A stretch of DNA of 64,000 nt from Chytriomyces cf. hyalinus JEL632 (taxonomy: Eukaryota; Chytridiomycota; Chytridiomycetes; Chytridiales; Chytriomycetaceae), in assembly GCA_025435555.1 (NCBI GenBank), contig JAIWWG010000049.1:186001-250000 (forward strand), read 5' to 3'. The position numbers and the translations under genes were made by a program. The notes under the pieces were generated by a model, which saw only the letters and a list, made by a program, of their open reading frames with translations, had not been told where the DNA came from and did not search any database. This document shows, piece by piece, positions 55,891-64,000 of the stretch (positions are counted from its first letter, which is position 1; each line of letters starts with the position of its first letter).

Positions 55891-58265
55891 ATGATGGACT
55901 CGCACCGCCGTTCAGCAGCGTCTCAAGTGCCGTACGAAGGCTCCATCTCAAACGCGACTCACTACCTGGAAGGCGAGTGCTTAATATACTCTATTATTCT
56001 CGATTTTAACGGGACTTTTTTGTGTTTCTTCCTCAGCCGTCAACATTGATGACTACGCGGACGACGATGATGACGATGACGCGCATTTGTTTGACGAAAT
56101 TGCGCCAGAGGACGAGTTTATCGACGTATCGGACTCGGATGAAGACGAGACGCTCGAAAAAGCCATGCGAACTTTGAACGAGACAATATTTTTGGGTAAG
56201 CATACAAGACACCTTGTATAACCATATCAATCAATACATTGATTTTAAATCCAGGAAACTCGGTCGACACACAAGTCATTGAAAAGAACCCCAAAGAGTC
56301 CCTCACAAAACGCCCTGAAGTCGTGGACGATTTCATTCGCAACTACCTATCAACAAAGCGTCTTTTCAAATCTCTCGACGCTTTCCAGAACGAATGGTAC
56401 GAACTGCAGCAACGTGGGCAACTGACGCTTCAGGACCGCGGACTCGTTCCGGACGTGTACTTGAAGAATCAGGAGTTGGCCGATTCGTTGAGCAAGTTGA
56501 GCATTGATGTGGATAATTATAAAGAGATTGCGAGGTGCGTTTTACATTTGCGTGCATGCTTGGATTGGTGACTTGGCATTGACGTTCACACACAGCAAGG
56601 CACGAGCGACTTACGACAAGCTGCGAAAAGAACGCGACTTTCACCGCATGCATCACAAACGCGTTGTTCAAGAGAAACAACGACTGCTCGGAGACATGAA
56701 GCGTCTCAAGAAACATTACGAGGCGTACGAGCCAACTTTGAAACAACTGCGTCTGAGATACGAGACAGCGATGAAGGAGAAAATGTTGATCAAGTTGGAA
56801 CGCGATCGCTTGGCTGGTCGCATTTCAGCGATGGAGGCAAATGGAAATGGGCCAACACAAGTTCCTGCGAAATCAGAGAAACCAGGAAAGCGCGCAACAA
56901 GTGCAGGGGGAAATGAGCCGAAGAGCACAACCAAAAAGCCTACCAACCCTAGCGTATCTGTAAATGCAGTAGCTGCAGCTGCTGGACCTGCAGCGACATC
57001 GTCTCATCCACCGGCACTCCCAAAAAAGACCAAGCTTTATGAAGCAATGCTTCCCGCCGAAGATCGCATAAATCCGTATTCAACTAATGTGGATTTACCG
57101 AGCGCGAAAGTGGACCGAATGAAGCAGCTGCACACTGTGAAAGCGCATTCGATGGCAGTAAGCGCGTGAGTGGAGTTCTTTTGGCAGACCGTGTTGCGTT
57201 ACCAACCTTCTTTGACGGAGACAGAATCAAGTTTCATCCAAAGAAAATGATCCTCGCAACCGTGAGTGACGATAAAGTGTGGAAAATGTGGACGTTTCCC
57301 AGCGGCGAGCTCATCATGAGCGGTGAGGGACATAAAGACTGGATCGCAGATTGCGACTTCCATCCAAAGTATATTGGATTAATTTAGAGTTCAAAGGCTG
57401 CGTTGTTTAAATTAGTCTTTTTTCGCAGAGGTGCACATCTCGCGACGGCAAGTGGGGATGGTACTTGTAAAATCTGGGATTTCGGAAAGGGCCTCGCGAC
57501 GCTCACTCTTGCGGACCATTCTCAGGCAGTGTGGAGCTGTGCCTTCCATGACCAGGGAGACTTTGTAGCAACCTGTAGTATGGATCACACCGCCAAGCTG
57601 TGGGATGTCAACACGTACGGCCGCATTTCCCTTCTTCGATACACCCCCCAATCGCACGCATTAACTCAAAGACAACAAACAGCGGCAAATGCAGGCAAAC
57701 ATTCCGCGGCCACGCCGACAGCGTAAACCACATTGGCTTCATCCCCTTCACAAACACACTCTACACCTGCAGCGGAGACAAGACTCTCAGCCTATGGGAC
57801 GCGCGTACGGGACTTTGTGCACAGACATTATACGGCCACATGAATGCAATCAACCATGTTCAGTTTACTTTACGCGGGGACATGGTTGCGAGCTGTGATA
57901 GTGACGGGATCGTCAAGTTTTGGGATATCAGAAATGTGAGTGAACTGGAAAGTTTGGATGTGGGGCCGCATAGCGCGAATCGGCTTGCGTTTGATCCTGC
58001 GGGGAGTGTTTTGGCGGTTGCGAGTAATGATGGGACTACCAAAATGTAACTTGTCCAACTTGTTTTGATTCTCTTGGACTATTATTTCTCGGTACTAACT
58101 GCATACTAATCTCTCCTTTTCTTCTCCAGGTACAATGTTCGAGACCGCGAAAGACTTCGGGATGTGAGCACAAATGACGACGCGGTGCAAGGCGTTGCCT
58201 TTGATCGCAGTGGCGAGTTTTTGGTGACTGGAGGATCGGACTGCACGTTCCGAGTGTTTCAGTAG
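55891..58265 (+). CDS. SPAG16: SPAG16 / PF20, axonemal central-apparatus WD40 protein
   Basis: Starts MMDSHRRSAASQVPYEG; an acidic segment follows, then the family hallmark FQNEWYELQQRGQ, PDVYLKNQEL and ERDFHRMHHKRVVQEKQRL with a coiled coil. A Ala/Pro/Lys-rich linker leads to seven WD40 blades, including ATVSDDKVWKMWTFPSGEL, LATASGDGTCKIWDFGKG, VATCSMDHTAKLWDV, YTCSGDKTLSLWDARTGLC and VASCDSDGIVKFWDIRN, ending TFRVFQ at 58265. PF20/SPAG16 bridges central-pair microtubules and is needed for flagellar motility, so the organism makes motile flagella. The join between exon 1 (ends about 55974) and exon 2 (from about 56038) is out of phase as written, so one base or the start exon needs checking. 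Confidence 0.9.
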
Positions 58266-58389
58266 TGAAGATAAGCATGGTCTCGAATAGAACACGTCGC
58301 GGAAAAATAAGTGCTCCTTAAACTATTTACAATTGCCGTCGTCACAAATAAATACGAAAAGACGATAGCTATCGGTTAAACGGGTGAAC

Positions 58390-58608
58390 ATGCCACTTAG
58401 TCTGAATATAAAGGGTGCAAAAAAGCGCATCAGTCGGATAAGATTGCAGATATCACCGAGAGTCCAGGCTTACTTGTTGGAAACGCAGCATACTGTCATG
58501 ACTCTTTCCCTTGTAACAAAGGATGAAACCATCGCTGATATAGAGGCGGATCTGCGTCTGAGGTGGCGCCAGATAAAGTCCGAGAATACCGTTCAGCAAA
58601 TGCACTGA
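58390..58608 (+). CDS. Small hypothetical protein, 72 residues
   Basis: ATG 58390 (MPLSLNIKGAKKRISRIRLQ) to TGA 58608. Basic N-terminal half, then an acidic helical end (ETIADIEADLRLRWRQIKSE). No family recognised; it could be a real small gene or a chance frame. Confidence 0.25.
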   Translation: MPLSLNIKGAKKRISRIRLQISPRVQAYLLETQHTVMTLSLVTKDETIADIEADLRLRWRQIKSENTVQQMH

Positions 58609-58866
58609 TTGAATCGCTTTGCTTTGTCACATGCAATCGGAGACTTTCGCTCCGTCAAACGAAGCGCCGCAAGTTTGTCTGATATCCCGCCAACTTCTGA
58701 ATCAGCGACACTTCTTCGGCTGTCCCAAATCAAGTCAGAGGCAGACGAACTCAATAAAGCATGCAGCTAGGTTTTCGTTTATTTCAATACCTTCGTTCTT
58801 CTGAGCGCATCCATTCCAACTCTGCAATGGCAACAGTTTAAGTGGATCGTACAGGACGGCAGAGGA

Positions 58867-58889
58867 GGGGGATGGAGGGAGGGAGAGGG
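58867..58889 (+). other. Potential G-quadruplex motif
   Basis: Four G runs (5, 3, 3 and 3 G) with loops of 5, 1 and 3 bases fit the G3+N1-7 pattern on the + strand. It lies in a purine-rich stretch of the SPAG16-PCCA spacer. Confidence 0.6.
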
Positions 58890-59159
58890 AGAGATGTCAA
58901 CCCAGCATGAAACCGAGTCATCTGTGAGTTGCAGAAGCAAGGCGATTAAAGGGTTTCTTTCATTCTTGTCAGTGTCCGTGCTGGCCCTCCTTCCGTGGGC
59001 ATAACGCCCTCCGGAGGACACTGTATGGACGGCAGAGCTATAAGGTAAAAAAAAGTGGGGAGCAAAATAAAAACAGGAATTTATGCCACAGAAAATGCCC
59101 CGAACTCAACCCGTGAATACCGACTTGGCACGGAGGAGTCAATCAGAAGTGGGTTTTTG

Positions 59160-59229
59160 ATGGCTCCTTTATCCGCTCTGTGCACAATCCTTCTATGGCT
59201 CCTTTATCCGCTCTGTGCACAATCCTTCT
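59160..59229. repeat. Perfect 35-bp tandem duplication
   Basis: ATGGCTCCTTTATCCGCTCT plus 15 more bases occurs at 59160-59194 and again at 59195-59229 without a mismatch. A recent slippage or assembly duplication in non-coding DNA. Confidence 0.9.
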
Positions 59230-59512
59230 TTCGTGTTGGACGTCTGTGCCGCGAGAGGCATTCTGATTATTGGCCGTTTCACGGGGGAAGTAACCAGCAG
59301 TTTTTGGTTTCTCCGGTTTCTTTTTGGCAGCTAAGTGACCAGCGCACCCTACCTTTTAATAAACTCCAATTGCTCGCAGAAACGGGAGAATGAAAGCATC
59401 TTTTTATTTCGGATGAGTGATGTGAAACTAGATTTCGAGGGAATGAGAAAAGTCGCCATTTTACAGTTAGTTGAAGAGTGTTTCCTTTTGTCCACGACAC
59501 ACGTCCGGCTTT

Positions 59513-62221
59513 TTAATCCTTCTTCACAACCACCTCCTTCTCAAGCTCAATCATAATCTCGTCTCCAGCAACACTCTGACCCGCCTTCACGAGAACTTTG
59601 CCGACTTTTCCGGCACGCGGTGAGCGAATCACGTTTTGCATCTTCATGGCTTCAACGACTCCCATTTCGGCGCCTTCAGCTACAACATCACCTTCCTTCA
59701 CGGCAACGCTCACAACGGTACCTGGCATCGGGGACAAGATTACGCTGGTCAAATCGAGCTTGGGCTTCTCCTTCATGTGTTTGGACAGCTCGTGTTGGCG
59801 AGGGGATTGAACAGTCACGTCAAACTATAATACAGTGTGTAAGCAATGGGTTCATGCCAATATGAACATCAAGTCAATGTACACCTTGGTTCCGAGGTAC
59901 TGCAGACGGAATCCAACTGGAAGTGGGTCCAAGTACTGAACAACCACATCCTCTCCATCGACGCGCCCAGAAGCAATTGGGGCGTCCACATCCCAGTCAA
60001 TCGTGGTCGAAACCGTCTTACCGCCAACAGAAACTTTCCAGCTCCCGTCCTTCTCAGCCAGCAACAAAACATGCTCCGACTCGCCAGTCTTGGGAAGAGT
60101 CACATTCAGCTCCCATCGAGATGGGATATCCGCAGAAGTCGCGAGCGAACCGCCTCCTTGAACCCACGTCTTGTTTCGCGCGTCGCGTTTGGCATGCACA
60201 ACGGCAGCCACGGCAAACAACTCGGTTTTCTTTTTGTCATCGAGAGCGGCGCCTTTGAATCCTTGTGGGTATTCGTGGGGCAGGAAATTGGTGCTGATTT
60301 TTCCGCTCACGAAGCGTGGGTGCGAGATGACGTCACGAAGGAGAGGGATGTTGTGGGTTACACCTTTGATGACGTAGCGGTCCAGCGCGCTTTCCATGCG
60401 GTGGCGAGCGACTTCTCTAGTTTCGCCGTATGTGCAGAGCCTGGCATTTTTTTGATTCAATTCGAGTTTAGACGGTCGTGGTTTTCACGAGTGTGCAAAT
60501 TTGTAGATTGGTGCAGAAACTCACTTGCAAATCATTGGGTCGTAGTAGATTGAAATCTCACTTCCTTCGACAATACCACTATCGCAACGCACATCATGTC
60601 CGCCAATTGTGAGCGCCTTGGGCTCAATGTACTTGGTCAAACGCCCAATCGATGGCAAATACTTTTCTGGGTCCTCCGCATACACACGCGACTCAAACGC
60701 CCAACCCTTTGGCTTGGCAGCCTCCTCCTGGTTCAGATTCAATTTCTGGCCTGCAGCCACACGAATCATGAGCTCCACCAAGTCTAAGCCGGTAATGTAT
60801 TCGGTGATGGGGTGCTCGACTTGCAAACGCGTGTTCATTTCGAGGAAGTAAAAGTTTCGTTTTGGGTCCACGAGGAATTCGCAGGTTCCTGCGGAAAAGT
60901 ATCCGACATTTTTGGCGAGGCTGACGGCTTGTTCTCCCATGGCCTTGCGGGTTGCCAAGTCAATGTGCACAGAGGGCGCTTCTTCAATGACTTTTTGGTT
61001 ACGACGTTGGATGGAGCATTCACGTTCGGGGAGGTAGAACTGAAAAGAGCGAGATATCAGTTTTGAAAAACCGTGAGAGGAGGGGTAAAATTGATAAAAG
61101 TTACCGTGTTTCCGTGCTTGTCTCCAATAAGTTGGATTTCAATGTGTCGTGGATCTTCAATGAATTTTTCGACAAGCATTCGATCGTCTCCGAAGGAGGA
61201 GAGAGCTTCTTGCTTTGAAAGACGGAACGCCTCGCGACATTCTTTGTCGTTGCTGTTTTTCCGCATTTCGATTTGCGATCAGGTTTTGCAAAGTGTGCGA
61301 GAATGAAACTCACTAAGCAATACGCATTCCCTTTCCACCACCTCCAGCAGAGGCCTTGACCATGACAGGGTAGCCAATGTCATTGGCTATGCACAAGTAG
61401 GAAGTCAATACAAAGACTTTCATGCTTCAAAGAAATCATTCGGTTGCCTCACCAATCTTGACAGCATGTTCTAATCCTTCAACCTCTCCCTGGAATCCAG
61501 GAATCGTGTGCACACCAGCGGCTTTTGCAATTTTCTTGCTCTCAATTTTGTCTCCCATCTTGAACATGGAGTCCGAGCTGGGTCCAATAAAAACGACACC
61601 TTCGTCGTCGAGTCTCTTTACAAAGTGCGAGTTTTCGGAGAGGAATCCGTAACCAGGGTGAACGGCCTGCGCGCCTGATTTCTTGACGGCGTTGATTATG
61701 TTGTCGACGACGAGGTAGGACTGGCTGGTCGGTGCAGGTCCCTGAAGTCATGAAGTGAACGAGTTTGAGAGAGAGGGAGCTGTGCGGATCGATCGAAAGC
61801 ATACGAACGATGTTGACGGCCTCGTCAGCGAGGCGGACGTGAAGAGAATTCGCGTCAGCATCGGAATAAACAGCAACGGTTTTGATGCCCATCTTCTTGG
61901 CTGAAAGTTCAGAGGAGCGTGTTATTTAATTGCTGGGCTGAGTGCTCATGGAAGTGGGACAAACCCGTTTTGATGACGCGCACTGCGATTTCACCACGAT
62001 TGGCAATCAAGATCTTGTCAAAGGTCTGAGCAGGAGAGAAGGTATGGGTGGAGACAGCGAGGTTTAGTTGCCAGAGAAAGAGCCAAGAACAAATCACAGC
62101 CAGGCAGGAAACACGGACGGACCTTTCCGTAGCTTGGAGTCGTTGCCATCAGACGAAGACGCAGCCGCTGGGCCGGCGCCGTTGCTGTTGAGGGCCTGAG
62201 CAGGGTAAACAGCGAGTTCAT
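59513..62221 (-). CDS. PCCA: Propionyl-CoA carboxylase alpha subunit (biotin-containing), mitochondrial
   Basis: ATG 62221 starts [20 protein letters not shown], an Arg/Ser-rich mitochondrial presequence. The biotin carboxylase domain shows [46 protein letters not shown] (ATP-grasp loop) and [18 protein letters not shown] linker region follows, then the biotinyl domain with EAMKMQN, where Lys carries biotin, ending at 59513. The [19 protein letters not shown] context favours PCC over MCC alpha. Ten or so exons, all GT-AG where traced. With PCCB it converts propionyl-CoA to methylmalonyl-CoA in breakdown of odd-chain fatty acids, Ile, Val, Met and Thr. Confidence 0.94.
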
Positions 62222-62315
62222 GTTCTTTTTTGTTCCGGTTTGCTCCGACCAACTCAATCAGCCACGTTTAAAATATAAGTAACAGTCAGTCATAAACACA
62301 CAACGTCTGGACAAC
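62222..62315. promoter_or_regulatory. Shared promoter of PCCA and PCCB
   Basis: 94 bp between the PCCA start (62221) and the first PCCB ATG (62316). Contains TTTAAAATATAAGTAAC. A bidirectional promoter would give matched expression of the two subunits of one enzyme. Confidence 0.6.
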
Positions 62316-64000
62316 ATGCGAGTACATTCACGCATGCGGCCTACTTGCATTGCTGACGCTTATTTGACAGGCTCCGCGTTTCTCTTTTCGCTTCCCGCTC
62401 GGCTCCCCGTGTCTGGAGCAGACAGCTCGCATCCGTGGCCTCGGTCAATGCAGCGTCGAAAGAAGGGGTGAGTGCTGTTTGGCCGATGCCATCTATTTAT
62501 TGGGTGCTCTGCTGCCCATCGAATGTTCATTGCTCCAAGCGCCACGCGTGCTTTGCCTTGCTGCTCTCTCTGATCGCACTTCTTCTATTCCAAACGCAGT
62601 CCCTCATTTCAAAGATTGAAGCCAAAAGATCCGAGGCTCTTCTCGGAGGCGGTCAAAAGAGAATCGACACTCAGCACTCCAAGGTTGCCCAATACATTTC
62701 CAAAAGCTGTATCCCCTACTTAAACGCACCAACAACCATTGCAGGGCAAACTCACGGCCCGTGAGAGAATCGAACTCCTCCTCGACAACTCGTCTTTCAG
62801 AGAATATGACGCCTTTGTCGAACACCAATGCACCGACTTTGGTATGGAGAAGCAGAAAATCACTGGTGACGGTGTTGTCACGGGACATGGAACCATCAAC
62901 GGTCGTCTCGTGTACCTGTTTTCTCAGGATTTCACTGCGTTCGGAGGCTCGCTTTCTAAAATGCATGCGCAAAAGATTTGCAAGGTCATGGACCAGGCAT
63001 TAATGGTCGGCGCACCCGTGATTGGATTGAACGACTCTGGTGGTGCACGTATTCAGGAAGGTGTGGACTCGTTGGGTGGGTATGCTGATATTTTCCTCAA
63101 GAATGTGCTGAGCTCTGGTGTCATTCCGCAAATCTCGCTGGTGATGGGTCCTTGTGCTGGTGCGTGATCGTCTTGCCCAGTCCCATGTTTGCTGTGCATT
63201 GACTGAATATATATATATATATATTTTTAGGTGGTGCTGTGTACTCTCCTGCCTTGACCGACTTTACATTCATGGTCAAAGACTCTTCATACCTGTTCGT
63301 TACTGGTCCTGAAGTCGTCAAGCAAGTCACCAATGAAGTCGTGACTCAAGAAGAACTTGGTGGTGCCAAAGCGCACACTACAAAGTCAGGTGTCGCCCAT
63401 CTTGCATTCGACAATGACGTTGAAGCATTGGCGCGTCTTCGCGACTTTTTCGATTTCTTGCCGTTGAGCAACCGTGCCGAAGTGCCTGTTAGACCCACAC
63501 ATGATCCATCTGCGCGTACGGACCCTGTGCTGAACACAATTGTTCCTGCTGACTCTACAAAGGCCTACGATATCAAAGACGTCGTTACTCGCGTAAGTAA
63601 CTGCGTGTTTCTACCGTTGCAAAAAAAGTCTCATGCTCTTCAAAAACAGATTGTCGATGATGCCGAATTCTTTGAAATCATGCCCGACTATGCCAAAAAC
63701 ATTGTGATTGGTTTTGCGCGCCTCGGCGGCCAAACTGTTTCCATCATTGCTAACCAGCCACTCGTATCATCCGGCGTTCTCGACATCAACTCGTCCGTGA
63801 AAGCGGCTCGCTGGGTCCGCTTTTGCGATGCCTTCAACATCCCCCTCGTCACATTTGTTGACGTGCCAGGATTCCTCCCTGGAACCACGCAAGAGCACGG
63901 AGGAATCATTCGAAACGGTGCGAAATTGCTGTATGCCTACGCCGAAGCTACTGTGCCCAAGCTCACTGTGATTACGCGAAAAGCGTACGGGGGCGCGTAC
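62316..64000 (+). CDS. PCCB: Propionyl-CoA carboxylase beta subunit (runs off window end)
   Basis: The carboxyltransferase reads [123 protein letters not shown] and AYGGAY at the cut edge. Exons traced: up to 62683, 62745-63159, 63231-63592, 63650 to the edge. The presequence [20 protein letters not shown] is mitochondrial, but it is not in frame with the ATGs at 62316 or 62334 as written: either an upstream splice is missed or one C is missing from a CCCC run near 62408. Intron 63160-63230 contains an (AT)9-like run. Transfers carboxyl from biotin to propionyl-CoA. Confidence 0.94.
63206..63224. repeat. AT dinucleotide microsatellite in a PCCB intron
   Basis: About nine AT repeats directly before the TTTTTAG acceptor of the intron 63160-63230. 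Confidence 0.85.

Larger units (their letters stand above)
58609..59512. other. Intergenic, with G-rich tract and tandem duplication
   Basis: About 900 bp without a convincing gene. It holds a G-quadruplex-forming run and a perfect 35-bp tandem duplication (listed separately), plus a further AATAAA-like signal downstream of PCCA. Confidence 0.5.

Overview
The window looks like a nuclear segment from a zoosporic (chytrid-type) fungus. Genes carry many short GT-AG introns (about 52-124 nt). Some content is fungal: an NHX1-type Na+/H+ exchanger, mitochondrial ribosomal protein mL40, secreted M36 fungalysins and a chromodomain Ty3/gypsy element. This sits beside flagellar content, clearest in SPAG16/PF20, with coiled-coil and WD40 genes that may also be flagellar. 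No bacterial operons or CRISPR are seen.

Layout. 1-9.3 kb: a partial coiled-coil gene, a broken F-box-like gene, the dynactin subunit ARP1 (complete, 8 exons), tRNA-Lys, a G-protein alpha subunit and an NHX exchanger. 9.3-26.5 kb: three M36 fungalysin genes. Copies A (+) and C (-) are almost identical in coding sequence and lie as inverted arms about 12 kb apart; copy B (-) is part-identical and part-divergent. Between A and B lie a solo LTR and a full-length Ty3/gypsy element inserted just upstream of a tRNA-Leu gene. 27-34.5 kb: complex I NDUFB8, a DH-PH RhoGEF, PP2A catalytic subunit, a multi-RRM protein and an unknown protein. 34.5-38.5 kb: a Gln/Pro-rich protein and a tandemly duplicated, partly decayed repeat family whose largest member starts with a SUMO-interaction-like motif. 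38.7-45.5 kb: a long coiled-coil gene and a WD40 gene (divergent), an unknown gene, and mL40. 45.6-48.6 kb: three tandem F-box/ankyrin-like genes, one dead. 48.8-51.8 kb: three tandem Mpv17/PMP22-like genes. 51.9-58.3 kb: a VPS9-ankyrin-PX-BAR protein (Vrl1/VARP type) divergent from SPAG16. 59.5-64 kb: propionyl-CoA carboxylase alpha and beta, divergent, with the beta gene cut by the window end.

Themes. Seven divergent gene pairs are separated by only about 66-135 bp between start codons, so shared bidirectional promoters appear to be the rule. Several genes have single-base frame breaks at short homopolymers, more consistent with residual assembly errors than real decay, so frame-broken genes should be checked against reads. 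The most interesting signals are the fungalysin gene-conversion pattern with a copy-specific intron, the repeated use of one tRNA-Leu upstream site by LTR elements, a GC-AG intron in ARP1 holding a 26-base C tract, and the decaying repeat array at 35-38 kb.
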